64,000 bases of DNA from Fimbriimonas sp. (GTDB taxonomy: Bacteria; Armatimonadota; Fimbriimonadia; Fimbriimonadales; Fimbriimonadaceae), in assembly GCA_031292555.1 (NCBI GenBank), contig JARLGV010000008.1, forward strand, positions 1-64,000, in the 5' to 3' direction. The stretch's first letter is position 1. Every line of letters starts with the position of its first letter. The translations under genes were made by a program, and so were the position numbers. Positions 9,073 to 17,849 of this stretch are shown piece by piece. The notes beneath the pieces are model-generated. The model saw only the letters and a list, made by a program, of their open reading frames with translations, searched no databases and was not told where the DNA came from.

Positions 9073-10032
9073 TCAGACTTCGACTCGCACTCCTTGCTCG
9101 TGTGAACGGATTGCCGCGTGGGCTAACTTTAGAGCCCGAAGGCCGGCCCGGGCGTGGACGGGAGGCGGGGCGCCAGTCTTGAACGCTTGGAGCATCGCGT
9201 CGATGTAGGCATCAAAGGTGCGGTGGAACTCGCGGTCGCGGTCGTTGAAATAGCCGGCTTCCCAGGTTTCGCCGAGTTCGCTTCCGGCGGCGTTGAAGCG
9301 GTACCGGCGAACAGTGTCGTCGATCACGACGCGACCGGCGGTTCCGCTGACTTCGATTCGCTGGGTGTCCGGGTAGGCGTAAGACGTGTCGTAGGAGCCC
9401 ACGAGGCTGCCGACGGCGCCGCTTTCGAATTCGAGGGAGAGCGCCATAGTGGTCAACCCCTTGCCGAGTTTGTCGGTCATCGACGCCGAGATTGTCCTGA
9501 TCGGGCCGCCGAGGTGCTCCAGCATGTCGAAGCCATGGCACTGGGTCTCGATCAGGTTCGCATGGGGGTGGTCGCTCGAACCTTCGCCTCCGAATCGCCA
9601 GGTAACAAAGATCACGTCACCCAGCCGACCCTCGTCGAGCGCCGCTTTGGCCAGACGCACCGGTTTGGCATACCGATGGTTGAAGCAGATGGCGAAGAAG
9701 CGATCCCCGGCCGCCTCCAGAACCGCTTCGGCTTCCTCGAGCTTAAACATTAGCGGCTTCTCCACCAGTAACGGGTAGCCGCGGCGGAGGACCTTCATCG
9801 TCGGTTCGAAGTGTCCCTGGTTGGGCAGGCACAGGCTCACCAAATCGGGTTTTTCTGCGTCGAGCATTTCGTCGATGTCGGTGTACGCCTTGACCTTGAA
9901 CTCGTCCGCCCGCTTCTGGGTCCGTTCGGGATTCCTGCCTGCGATCGCGCAGAACTCCACTTCAGGGTGAGCGGAGAACACCCGGGCGTGCTGGTAGCCC
10001 CATCCGCCCGCTCCTACGAGCACGACCTTCAT
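9073..10032 (-). CDS. Gfo/Idh/MocA family oxidoreductase
   Basis: A 319-residue cytoplasmic NAD(P)-dependent dehydrogenase. The Rossmann fold starts with VVLVGAGGWGYQHA; the E91-K92-P93 motif (LLVEKPLM) marks the catalytic lysine region and CFNHRY follows. This family oxidises or epimerises sugars, inositols and related polyols. It overlaps the upstream alcohol dehydrogenase gene by 4 bp, so the two are translated together and probably act in one short pathway on a sugar or polyol released by nearby hydrolases. The substrate cannot be told from sequence. Confidence 0.9.
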   Translation of the reverse strand: MKVVLVGAGGWGYQHARVFSAHPEVEFCAIAGRNPERTQKRADEFKVKAYTDIDEMLDAEKPDLVSLCLPNQGHFEPTMKVLRRGYPLLVEKPLMFKLEEAEAVLEAAGDRFFAICFNHRYAKPVRLAKAALDEGRLGDVIFVTWRFGGEGSSDHPHANLIETQCHGFDMLEHLGGPIRTISASMTDKLGKGLTTMALSLEFESGAVGSLVGSYDTSYAYPDTQRIEVSGTAGRVVIDDTVRRYRFNAAGSELGETWEAGYFNDRDREFHRTFDAYIDAMLQAFKTGAPPPVHARAGLRALKLAHAAIRSHEQGVRVEV

Positions 10033-11060
10033 TGCTCGATCACCACTTTGCCGGTCGGCCCCTTGAAGAAGAGCTCGAAGGCCTGCTGAAGTTCGTCGAC
10101 TCCCATCCGGTGCGTGATGATCTGGTTCAAATAGGAGCGGTTCTCCTTCAACAGGCGGTGGTTCTCCTCAAGTTCGTGATAGGCGAAGTACTCGCTGCCG
10201 ATCAGCGTCATCTCGCGGAACACGAAGTCGCCGTAAAGGCTCTGGATGGTGAGTCCGCCGCCGTGCGCGACGCTGACCATGACGCCGCGATGGGCCAAGA
10301 GGGCCATGCATTCGTCGCGGACGGCCTCTCGTCCGGCCGCATCGATCGTGACGTCGGGGCGCTCGATACCGTGGTATTTCAGGCCCTCGGCGAGCGTCAT
10401 GTCCGTGCTCAGCACGGGGAGGGCGCCGAGCTTCTCGGCAAGCGCCAATCGGTACGGGACGACGTCGGAAACCACGATCTTTACGTCTGACCCCAGGATG
10501 AGCTTCGCCATCGCGATCAGCCCCATCCCGATCGGTCCGGCGCCTGGAATCAGGATCGAACGAATATCCTCGTGAACGCGTTGTGCCCGCTTGACCGCAT
10601 GCCCGCCCGTTCCCATCACGTCGAGTAGTAGGGTCGTTTCGGACGCCGTGAAGGATGGGTCGACCGGGAAGAAGATGTTCTCGTGGATCAGCTCGTAGAC
10701 GCCGTATCCGCCGTCCTGGTTGAACCCCATGTCGCCGCGCTTGGCGAGGCACTGGTTCGTGTAGCCGGCCAGGCAGTTCCGGCACGTCCCGCAGAAGTCC
10801 ATCAGAAAGACTCCTCCGGGCGTACCGATAGGTGTGGATGTTCCCGGTCCGACCGCGACGACCGTTCCGGCCGCTTCGTGGCCAGGCGTTACCTCCGTGC
10901 CGTCGCGGAATTGCCCGCGCTCGGAGCCGCAGAGCGCGTTCGCGTGAACACGGATCAGAAGCTGGCCCGGCCCCGGCGTGGGCACCGGCTTTTCGGTCGT
11001 TCCGATTCGTCCGCCGCCGACGAATCGGGGCACAGTCATGGTTGCAGGCAGATCAGACAT
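10029..11060 (-). CDS. Zinc-binding medium-chain alcohol dehydrogenase
   Basis: A 343-residue MDR-superfamily dehydrogenase. Catalytic zinc ligands are expected at C44 and H61-E62 (TPGHEAAG). The structural zinc lobe C90-C93-C96-C104 is intact (FCGTCRNCLAGYTNQCL). The NAD-binding GAGPIGMG motif follows. ATG 11060 is chosen because GAGGAAAG lies 5-6 nt upstream; the longer frame to 11087 lacks one. It is similar to L-threonine/sorbitol-type polyol dehydrogenases. It precedes and overlaps the Gfo/Idh gene in one operon. Confidence 0.9.
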   Translation of the reverse strand: MSDLPATMTVPRFVGGGRIGTTEKPVPTPGPGQLLIRVHANALCGSERGQFRDGTEVTPGHEAAGTVVAVGPGTSTPIGTPGGVFLMDFCGTCRNCLAGYTNQCLAKRGDMGFNQDGGYGVYELIHENIFFPVDPSFTASETTLLLDVMGTGGHAVKRAQRVHEDIRSILIPGAGPIGMGLIAMAKLILGSDVKIVVSDVVPYRLALAEKLGALPVLSTDMTLAEGLKYHGIERPDVTIDAAGREAVRDECMALLAHRGVMVSVAHGGGLTIQSLYGDFVFREMTLIGSEYFAYHELEENHRLLKENRSYLNQIITHRMGVDELQQAFELFFKGPTGKVVIEQ

Positions 11061-11344
11061 CGTTACTTTCCTCGTACGCCTAGACAATGGCCGGTTTACC
11101 TGGCATTCCGCAAGCGGGGCGGGTCGAGGGGCGCGGGTCGTGGGGGGGGCGAGACGAATTGGAGGTAAAGGTACGCGCGCTCAACGAGCCGATTGTGGCT
11201 GAAAGAGCTACGGTATGAACCGGGAGGCCAGCCACAAAGGACTTGACAATCACACATGCCATCTACGGTATTGGGGCTCTGGTGGTCGGGCAACCGCTGG
11301 GAACCGGCGTGAGTGTCGGTGTCGTCGTATGCTGTGTAGAGACC

Positions 11345-12340
11345 ATGCTTGGACTCATTCTTGTTTCGGTCGTTGGGCTCTCGGGCGAGCCGTCCCTGAT
11401 GGCTCGGGCCCGGCATGTAATGGATCCGGGTGACTGGGTGGAGTGGCAGTCAACGGTGCCGCAATATGCCTGGGTGAACTCGCACGAGGTTGTGTACCAG
11501 GAATGGACGCCTCGTACCGAGGCGAGGCGCGACTTCTGGGTCATCGATGTCCGCTCCCATACGAAGAGGAAGCTAGACTTTCGCTGGCTCGGGGCGGACT
11601 TTGAGGCGCTCGCTCGTCCGTCACCGAGTCCCAACGGCACGCTAATCCTCTGGGAAGTCCAGAAACTGAAGGACTCCGAGTGGCTTGTCACCGACCGCCA
11701 AGGTCGCTTGGTCGGCCGCTGGCCCCGGCACGCCAGGAACATCATGGCGAGTTCTATTGATGAGGAAAGCTATTCGGCGTGGTCGGCAGATGGGCGTTCG
11801 GTTCTGGAATTCGATTCGATGATTCCCAACGTCACAGGGATTCAGGTCTGGCGCAGAAGCCTCACGAACCCGCACCACGAAGACATCCTGCCGCTACTTG
11901 GCGAGACTATCTTTCCTCCCAACGGCTCGAACTTCACGGATCTTGGCGACGGACAGGCCGAACTTGTCCGCGACCGATTCAACGGAGCACTAGACGATTC
12001 GAAGTGTACGAAGGAGATCGTCAGGTGGTCCTATTCGGCGCCCAAGCAAATCGAACGCAATGTGGTGACAATTCCGAGGCATGGTGAGATCTGGCTGGGG
12101 GCCGTATCGCCAGACCGCCACCGCCTGGTCTGGCTGAATATCACCCCAGAGCGAACGCAGGTCAGTCTGTGGTCGAGCCACATCGACGGTTCGTCCGTTC
12201 GCGAGATAGGCATGGTTCGATGCAAGAATCCGGGAGGCAGTGGGGAGGCCCAGTACTTCGGCGAAGTCCACTGGATCCCCGGCCGATCCGCTGTCTCATT
12301 CGTCTATCACCATCACCTCTACGAAGTCGACGTTTCGTGA
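11345..12340 (+). CDS. TolB/WD40-like beta-propeller protein, probably secreted
   Basis: About 331 residues if started at ATG 11345, where MLGLILVSVVGLSG looks like a short signal sequence; the open frame extends to 11243. Repeated blade-like patterns occur, such as SPSPNGTLILWEVQ, YSAWSADGRSVLEFDS, SPDRHRLVWLNI and PGRSAVSFVYHHHLYEVDVS, as in TolB-type propellers that scan strings of S-P-D-G motifs. No enzyme motif visible. Probably a binding or scaffolding protein outside the cytoplasm. It stands alone upstream of the repeat-bracketed transposase. Confidence 0.55.
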   Translation: MLGLILVSVVGLSGEPSLMARARHVMDPGDWVEWQSTVPQYAWVNSHEVVYQEWTPRTEARRDFWVIDVRSHTKRKLDFRWLGADFEALARPSPSPNGTLILWEVQKLKDSEWLVTDRQGRLVGRWPRHARNIMASSIDEESYSAWSADGRSVLEFDSMIPNVTGIQVWRRSLTNPHHEDILPLLGETIFPPNGSNFTDLGDGQAELVRDRFNGALDDSKCTKEIVRWSYSAPKQIERNVVTIPRHGEIWLGAVSPDRHRLVWLNITPERTQVSLWSSHIDGSSVREIGMVRCKNPGGSGEAQYFGEVHWIPGRSAVSFVYHHHLYEVDVS

Positions 12341-12360
12341 ACAACAAGGGATAGGGAAAC

Positions 12361-12560
12361 AACGGGATTGGGTGTGGCCGTCCGATCCCAACCCGAGAGA
12401 TTGCCTATACGCAGTTGGTTGTCCTAGAGGCAATCATGAGACCGGAGCGACCGACAACCCCAATCCCGTAGGGATTCCGTACGTTAGCCCATGGTTGCCC
12501 TCGAGGCAACCATGGGAACCGCGGGGCAGCGGTGAATCCAACCTCGGAGAGGTTGCGTAT
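12361..12560. repeat. Left palindromic repeat array (opposed to the right array)
   Basis: Contains a perfect hairpin CCCATGGTTGCC-CTCGA-GGCAACCATGGG (12488-12516), a second palindrome CAACCTC-GGA-GAGGTTG (12539-12555), and degenerate copies at 12395-12440 and 12460-12475 (AATCCCGTAGGGATT). Read on the minus strand, their order matches the array downstream of the transposase, so the two arrays form a long imperfect inverted repeat around that gene. Confidence 0.85.
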
Positions 12561-12656
12561 GGGCTACCGCATGTCGATGACTCCCTTGCAGAATGATCGG
12601 TCCCCTTGGACCCAACGGCCTATCCTGTTATTCTTATCAGGTCAGGATGTCCAATT

Positions 12657-13112
12657 ATGCCGCAATCTTTCTACTCTGTCCATCTCCATCTTGTCTTCTC
12701 GACCAAAAATCGGCATCCGTTTCTCACGGACAAGGACCTTAGGCAGGAGGTCCACCGCTACTTGGCTGGGATATCCAAGACGCTTGGCTGCGACCCGATC
12801 ATGATTGGCGGAGTCAGCGACCACGTACACATCCTGGCTCGCCTCGGGAAGCAGACGGCAACCCAGACATGGGTGAAAGAGGTTAAGCGCGTTTCCTCAG
12901 CCTGGATAAAGGAACGAGACCGTCGATTGTCGGAGTTCGCGTGGCAAAGCGGCTACGGCATGTTCGCCGTCGATTCGAAAGGGGTCGAACCGGTGCGACG
13001 GTATATCGAAGTCCAAGACGAACACCATCGCAAGTTTTCGTTCCAGGACGAATTCAGAAGGCTGCTCCACGAGGAAGGAATCGAATTCGATGAGCGATAC
13101 ATCTGGGATTAG
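12657..13112 (+). CDS. IS200-type Y1 transposase (RAYT-like)
   Basis: A 151-residue HUH-superfamily single-strand transposase. The start is ATG 12657 (MPQSFYSVHLHLVFSTK); an upstream in-frame extension to 12606 is not homologous-looking. H56-V-H58 (SDHVHIL) is the metal-binding HUH motif and Y116 (RRYIEVQDEHH) the nucleophilic tyrosine, so it appears intact. Opposed arrays of palindromes flank it, as with REP-associated tyrosine transposases that mobilise or maintain REP elements. It could equally be a solo IS200-like element. Confidence 0.88.
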   Translation: MPQSFYSVHLHLVFSTKNRHPFLTDKDLRQEVHRYLAGISKTLGCDPIMIGGVSDHVHILARLGKQTATQTWVKEVKRVSSAWIKERDRRLSEFAWQSGYGMFAVDSKGVEPVRRYIEVQDEHHRKFSFQDEFRRLLHEEGIEFDERYIWD

Positions 13113-13149
13113 GCGGTGTCCTACGGGTTTTGAGGCTTTCGCGGTAACG

Positions 13150-13412
13150 GATACACAACCTCTCCGAGGTTGGATTCCCTGCTACCGACCGGACCCATGG
13201 TTGCCTTGAGGGCAACCATGGGCTAGGGTATGGAATCCCTTCGGGATTCGGGAGTGTCGACCGCATCGGTTCCCATGGTTGCCTTGAGGGCAGCCATGGG
13301 CTAAGGTATGGAATCCCTTCGGGATTGGGGTGGTCGACCGCATCGGTTCCCATGGTTGCCTTGAGGGCAGCCATGGGCTAGGGTATGGAATCCCTTCGGG
13401 ATAGGGAGGGTC
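13150..13412. repeat. Right palindromic repeat array, three ~77 bp units
   Basis: The array opens with CAACCTC-TCC-GAGGTTG (13156-13172). Three direct units then begin at 13194, 13272 and 13349 (periods 78 and 77). Each holds a CCCATGGTTGCC / GGC(A/G)(A/G)CCATGGG hairpin followed by a GGAATCCCTTCGGGATT palindrome. The units are nearly identical, pointing to recent amplification. Open frames across it on the minus strand are translations of the repeat and are not genes. Confidence 0.9.
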
Positions 13413-13495
13413 GATAACTTGCGCAACCACAGCCTGGTACAACTCGTGCAAACGTGCACATTCGGCGCCGCTGTTCGGTATAAGAGGCTCTGGAA

Positions 13496-14215
13496 ATGCT
13501 TCTACCTGCGCACAGCCACCGGGACAGCGACCTCGACGAACCGCTCGTTTGGGCGTTGGAGCACCACTTCGCCAGCATCGAGGCCGACGTTTGGTGGGTG
13601 AACGGAGATTTGCGGATCGGGCATGAAAGGAGCGATGCCATTTCTGGCCGAACGCTCGAAAGCGTTTATCTCGATCGAATCTTTCGAGAGGCCAGACTGG
13701 GCCAAATCGCCGAAACGGTTACGTTGCTTGTCGATATCAAGAATGCGCCAAGCCGTGTGTACGGAACCATTCACAACCAATTGAGGCCGTACGCCGACAT
13801 GTTGACTCGGCTGGATCACGGAGAGGTCGTCCCTGGCTCTGTGCGCGTGGTCCTTTCCGGCGAACGACCAATCGAACTCGCCGCCCAAGACGCCAACCGG
13901 CTCGTCTTCCTTGACGGCCGGCTACCCGATATCGGCGCAGATCCCCGCCTGTTTCCCACCGTGAGCCTTGATTGGCCGAAAATGTTCGATTGGAACGGCG
14001 AAGGTGCGATTCCATCCCATGTTGAGCAGTGCGTCCGCGGACTCGTCGAGCAAACCCATGCCGCCGGTCAGACCCTCCGATTCTGGGGCACATGCGAGGA
14101 TCCAGCCATGTGGTCAACCCTCCTGAATCTCGGAGTGGACCTGATCAACTGCGACGACGTCGTCGCGATGACGGAGTTTCTCGCGAGACGCTACCCAGCC
14201 GAACCAAGCCACTAG
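13496..14215 (+). CDS. PLC-like phosphodiesterase (AIM6-like)
   Basis: A 239-residue protein of the PI-PLC/GDPD-like TIM-barrel superfamily, closest in pattern to the AIM6-type proteins. It shows paired H6 and H8 (PAHSHRD), E29 and D31 (SIEADVWW), and H43 (RIGHE), the expected metal and acid-base ligands of a phosphodiesterase. Unlike many relatives it starts almost directly at the first histidine motif and lacks a signal peptide. The repeat array ends only about 80 bp upstream, so the original 5' end may have been displaced. Substrate unknown. Confidence 0.75.
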   Translation: MLLPAHSHRDSDLDEPLVWALEHHFASIEADVWWVNGDLRIGHERSDAISGRTLESVYLDRIFREARLGQIAETVTLLVDIKNAPSRVYGTIHNQLRPYADMLTRLDHGEVVPGSVRVVLSGERPIELAAQDANRLVFLDGRLPDIGADPRLFPTVSLDWPKMFDWNGEGAIPSHVEQCVRGLVEQTHAAGQTLRFWGTCEDPAMWSTLLNLGVDLINCDDVVAMTEFLARRYPAEPSH

Positions 14216-14593
14216 GTGTCATTACGGCGTCCTGATCGAACATACGTCCCGGGCAGCTCGATGGATTGCGTCGCAAACGTCCACGATGGAGCGGAACGGC
14301 TTAGGCAATCCCAGAAACCAGGCACGTGCGGACCGACTTCCGAGAGCATTTGCATGTGAATCTCTCTCGAGAATTCAAGATCCACGACGACGAAGGGTGC
14401 CTTCGAGCCATTCACCGGCCGGCGTCTCTCGCTCCTCGGCTTCCCGCTTAGCCTTGTAGGACTTGAGGCCAATCCATGGCACATCGTGTGACGATGTACC
14501 GGCGTGCTGAGCTATCTCCCGAGTTCCCCCGCAAAGAGGACCTAGAACGGCTAACCGACAGTGCCGCTGACGGTGCACAGGGATGGTTACGAG
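14216..14593. other. Gap without a recognised gene
   Basis: About 380 bp between the phosphodiesterase and the VapC gene. Two overlapping minus-strand frames (14212-14484, 14375-14578) contain protein-like pieces (KSYKAKREAEERETPAGEWL, then APFVVVDLEFSREI in another frame). They could be one short frameshifted gene, but no family was recognised. Confidence 0.35.
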
Positions 14594-15019
14594 CTAAGGT
14601 GATCTCACCATCGACGCGATATGGGGAGAGAGTCTCAGGAAGTGCTTCGCGTTCAACGTGTATATTGCCTCGGCGTTCACCCTTAGGGCGCATTGAGCCA
14701 GTAGTGCATCGTAGATGCCTCCTCCGAAGACCTGTTGGGAGGCCGCCGAACGTATCGCATCACCATATTCTGAGTCACTCAGCGTAACGATGCTGAGGTT
14801 CGCTTGGACGTCGTCCAAGAAGAGCAGGGCCTCCGTGGCTCCAACTCGCCTCGGTGGCGGCATGCCCGTGAGTGTTCCATAGACCTCGGCAAGGCTGTGA
14901 GCACCACAACTTGTCTCGCTCTTTCCAAAGCGAAGAAACAGATCTAGACTCGCATTGTGATGGACGTGATCGCCATAAAACGTCGCGACCAGCACTGAGG
15001 TATCGAGAAATGCCTTCAA
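14594..15019 (-). CDS. vapC: PIN-domain toxin, VapC family
   Basis: A 141-residue PIN-fold ribonuclease. The acidic active site is visible: D6 in MKAFLDTSV, E45 in HSLAEVYGTL and D104 in GGGIYDALLA, with a terminal TLNAKHF segment. VapC toxins cleave tRNA or rRNA and stop translation until neutralised by the cognate antitoxin. The gene overlaps the antitoxin gene by 4 bp, the standard type II arrangement. The full catalytic set suggests it is active. Confidence 0.92.
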   Translation of the reverse strand: MKAFLDTSVLVATFYGDHVHHNASLDLFLRFGKSETSCGAHSLAEVYGTLTGMPPPRRVGATEALLFLDDVQANLSIVTLSDSEYGDAIRSAASQQVFGGGIYDALLAQCALRVNAEAIYTLNAKHFLRLSPHIASMVRSP

Positions 15020-15279
15020 TCTTGCCCTGAGGTCCGATTCGCCCTCATCTGGTCAAGCGCATGATTTGCCTCCTCCTGACCTAGAAGCACCCCGCTTCGA
15101 AAAACCCAAACTCCTCTTTCCTTTTGCAGAGGAGAGGCGTGTCGTTCGGGCCGGAGAGTCAGCCCGTTTGAATCGAAGGTCATGTCCAGCATGTCCCCCG
15201 GCCTAATACCAAGGGCTTCGCGCGCACGCTTTGGGATGACAACCCGGCCCGCTTGGTCGATGGTGAGTCTACCATTCAT
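15016..15279 (-). CDS. vapB: AbrB/SpoVT-fold antitoxin, VapB family
   Basis: An 87-residue protein. The N-terminal swapped-hairpin domain (LTIDQAGRVVIPKRAREALG, then IRPGDMLDM) binds DNA, and the C-terminal half (residues 50-87) would bind and inhibit the PIN toxin encoded next. The start codon ATG 15279 lies inside one of two inverted repeats, so the protein probably represses its own transcription. No ribosome site precedes it, but TAATCT lies 6 nt upstream, suggesting a leaderless message. Confidence 0.9.
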   Translation of the reverse strand: MNGRLTIDQAGRVVIPKRAREALGIRPGDMLDMTFDSNGLTLRPERHASPLQKERGVWVFRSGVLLGQEEANHALDQMRANRTSGQD

Positions 15280-15306
15280 GTTGGTAGATTACCATGGAAA
15301 ATGGTA
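15269..15306. promoter_or_regulatory. Double-dyad operator of the vapBC module
   Basis: Four TACCA-type boxes form two inverted repeats: CTACCA (15269-15274) with TGGTAG (15282-15287), spanning the vapB start codon, and TACCAT (15290-15295) with ATGGTA (15301-15306). A TANNNT box on the minus strand (15286-15291) is embedded between them. This is the layout expected for autorepression by a VapB dimer-of-dimers. Confidence 0.7.
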
Positions 15307-15354
15307 TTTCCGCAGAGTCGGCCGATCTCTAGCCTGGACCACTATGGGCAGCGC

Positions 15355-17688
15355 CTACCTCGACGCCCTAAGCGTCGCGCAGCCGAAGACGCCTCCGGCG
15401 GTGTTTCCTTCGTGCGCCACGAACCTCACTTGGATTTTGTTGTCGGCGTTAGCGGTCAGGGATGCCGGGATTGGGTACTCGATGTCGAACAGATGGCCGG
15501 GCTTGTTTTGGTGGAGCGATTCGGTTGCGATGCGTTGGTCGTTGACCACGATGTCGAACGTTCTGTCGCCTCCGTCGTCGCCCCAGTAGGTCACGCTGAG
15601 GGTCATCGGCGCGTCGGGGACGATCTTGAGGTCCCAGCCGAAACGCTTGCCGTCGCGGTAGTGGCGACCGTTGAACGGCCCGGTATTGCTCGATTCGGCG
15701 AACAGGTTGTGGCCGGTCTCAACCTCTCCACCCCCATCTACCAGAACTTGGTCCACGATCCGGCGATCCCGTGCCTGTTTGCTTGTTTCGATCGCGGCCA
15801 GATCAAGAGCCCGCCGACTCTTTGGAGTGACGAGGTCCCAGTAGACGCCGAATCGTTGATCGATGATGTCGTAAAGCGGAATGAACGTGACCGGGCGGGC
15901 GATGCCGACAGTCTGAAACGTGAGCGCCTTGCCCGACACCGGCTTTAGCCAGCTACTCGGGTCCTGGAGGGCGACCTTCAAGTAACCGGTGTTGACGTCC
16001 TCTGCGATAGGCGCGTCCTTCTCCATGACGCCCGCCAAAACGATCGGACCGAACATGACGGCCTGTAGGTTGGGATCGTCAGGCATCGGCTGGCTGTGAA
16101 GCCGCATCGGCGTCGTGATCCGGATCGTATCTCCGTCATGCCAGGTTCGACAAACCGTCAAGTATGAAGTTGGCTTGGCGGTCAAGTTCAACCGCTTTCC
16201 GTTGCAGGACACCGAGAACCCCGAAGCCCAATAGGGAACGTGGAAGTTCATTGGCATCGAAGTCGGTCGGGACAGGTGAACCTTGAAAGTCGAACCTTGC
16301 TCTTCCGGAAAACGAGTGGTCTGGGTCAAGCGCAGCCCCTTGTCCGCCCAGTTGAGTTCGGAAGGGACGTACAAGTTCACATACACGCCCTTCGAGTCGT
16401 GGAAGTAGATGCTGTCGTTCAGCTTCGCGAACGACTCGATTCCAGTGCAGTAACAGCACCAGAACGTCTCACGTGGAGTGCCCCAGTTCTTTGTGTCCCC
16501 GCCGGCAAGCGGTAGGTAGTAGATCATCATCCCGGTATCGGGACGCTGAGCGGGGAGAATTCCGTTGAAATATGCGCGCTCGTAGAAATCGGCGTATCGT
16601 GGGTCGCCAGTCCATCGAATCAGGTTCCGGGTGACCTTGAGCATGTTGTACGTCGTGCACGTTTCCTGATTGTTGGAGACGAGGGTGTGGGCCAGCGCAT
16701 CGGGATCTCCCCAGAACTCCGCCTTGTTGTCGCCTCCCGTCGCATAGGAGCGGTGGTTGGCGATCCGGTCCCAGAAGTACTCGACCACCGTCCGATAGCT
16801 CGGATCGTCCAGCAGTTCATACCGCCGGGCCGCGCCAAGGATCTTCGGTATGTTGGTGTTGGCGTGGAGTCCGCTCAACGAATCGTGGCGCAGCGCAAGC
16901 GGACCCAGGATTGCCGCTTCGTCGAAACGATGCGCATAATCGAGATCGGCTCGGTTGTGAGCGATGGCGTAAAGGTTGTATTCCATCATTGCCATGCCTC
17001 CGTATTCCGTATGCATGGTCGCATCGAGTTGACCGTCAGTGAGTTTGGCTCCCCGACTCCGCAAATATTCGCCCATTCTCCGGGCCATATCGAGGGCATG
17101 GGCGTTCTCGAATACCTGATACACGTCGAGCAATCCCGTCACGAGCTTTTCGACGACGTAATAGGGCGCCCAGATCGGTCTGCCCGTCTCAACCCGGTCG
17201 AGGTAGCTGGTTGGAATGCCCGCGAGGAACTTGCCTCCGAGAGCCCTCTGGCACTTGGACAATTCCTCCACCAGGTAGCCGGCTCGGCTTTTCAGCCAAA
17301 CGTCACCCGTGCTCTTGTACATAAGCGCGAGGGTCGTCAGGTAGTGGGCGGTGAACGTTCCGCGAATCTCGCTGCTTGGCGACTCCCAACCTCCGAACGG
17401 CTTTCCTGGCGTCGGTAGCCCGGCGTTGTGCCGAAACGGAAAGAGAAGTCCGTCGGTGTCGATCGACTTGATATACCGAAGATCGGCCTCCATTTCCCGT
17501 TTCTCAAGCCCGTCCAAGAGTCGGACCTGACCCATGTCGAACGGCTCCAACTTGAATCGCGGATCGGGAGGAAACCTCAGGTCCGTCGAATCGGGCGCCG
17601 GTTTCTGGCAGTGTACGGGGTCTACGGCGCCGTATGCAGTTCCAAGGCAAAGGAGAGAGAGGCTGAAAGCGATAACGCTGGTTCGCAT
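15355..17688 (-). CDS. GH127-type beta-L-arabinofuranosidase
   Basis: A 777-residue exported enzyme (signal peptide 1-20, AYGA-VDP). The (alpha/alpha)6 barrel carries the family's unusual cysteine-zinc active site: ETCTTYNMLK gives E342 and C344, and FWCCYCTG gives C411 and C412, with E324 (NKAEFWGDP) as likely acid/base, in line with HypBA1-type enzymes where a zinc-bound cysteine is the nucleophile. It releases beta-L-arabinofuranose from plant glycoproteins or pectin side chains. A C-terminal beta-sandwich follows. Start ATG 17688 has AGGG upstream. Formerly DUF1680. Confidence 0.92.
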   Translation of the reverse strand: MRTSVIAFSLSLLCLGTAYGAVDPVHCQKPAPDSTDLRFPPDPRFKLEPFDMGQVRLLDGLEKREMEADLRYIKSIDTDGLLFPFRHNAGLPTPGKPFGGWESPSSEIRGTFTAHYLTTLALMYKSTGDVWLKSRAGYLVEELSKCQRALGGKFLAGIPTSYLDRVETGRPIWAPYYVVEKLVTGLLDVYQVFENAHALDMARRMGEYLRSRGAKLTDGQLDATMHTEYGGMAMMEYNLYAIAHNRADLDYAHRFDEAAILGPLALRHDSLSGLHANTNIPKILGAARRYELLDDPSYRTVVEYFWDRIANHRSYATGGDNKAEFWGDPDALAHTLVSNNQETCTTYNMLKVTRNLIRWTGDPRYADFYERAYFNGILPAQRPDTGMMIYYLPLAGGDTKNWGTPRETFWCCYCTGIESFAKLNDSIYFHDSKGVYVNLYVPSELNWADKGLRLTQTTRFPEEQGSTFKVHLSRPTSMPMNFHVPYWASGFSVSCNGKRLNLTAKPTSYLTVCRTWHDGDTIRITTPMRLHSQPMPDDPNLQAVMFGPIVLAGVMEKDAPIAEDVNTGYLKVALQDPSSWLKPVSGKALTFQTVGIARPVTFIPLYDIIDQRFGVYWDLVTPKSRRALDLAAIETSKQARDRRIVDQVLVDGGGEVETGHNLFAESSNTGPFNGRHYRDGKRFGWDLKIVPDAPMTLSVTYWGDDGGDRTFDIVVNDQRIATESLHQNKPGHLFDIEYPIPASLTANADNKIQVRFVAHEGNTAGGVFGCATLRASR

Positions 17689-17740
17689 GCATCCCTAGCT
17701 TATCCCGCTTTGCGGTCGGCGCCTTGCTTGGCGTTCATGT

Positions 17741-17849
17741 GCCTCGTTGCGCGAGGATCCCTGCCTCGCATCCCGGGTCCGTAGGGGCAGCCTACAAGGT
17801 GTCTGGCATCGCGGTTAGGCTGTTCGAGGCACGGAACCTCGCGCTACGG
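17741..17849. repeat. Facing pair of dispersed palindromic repeats
   Basis: At 17825-17849 is a 25 bp copy, identical to 6523-6547, of the element beginning CGAGGCACGGAACCTCG. At 17741-17770 an inverted, diverged copy occurs (hairpin GCGAGGATCCCTGCCTCGC). Together they make a facing pair, like a BIME, between the GH127 gene and a membrane protein gene. Confidence 0.65.

Noticed and set aside
12361-13412. Repeat clusters considered as a CRISPR array
   Set aside because: Units are long palindromes without unique spacers and no cas gene is nearby; they flank a Y1 transposase in opposed orientation.
13054-13451. Minus-strand frames encoding repeated Pro/Ser/Trp-rich peptides (PSPWLPSRQPWEP units)
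   Set aside because: They are translations of the 77 bp palindromic repeat array, with no start signal or domain.
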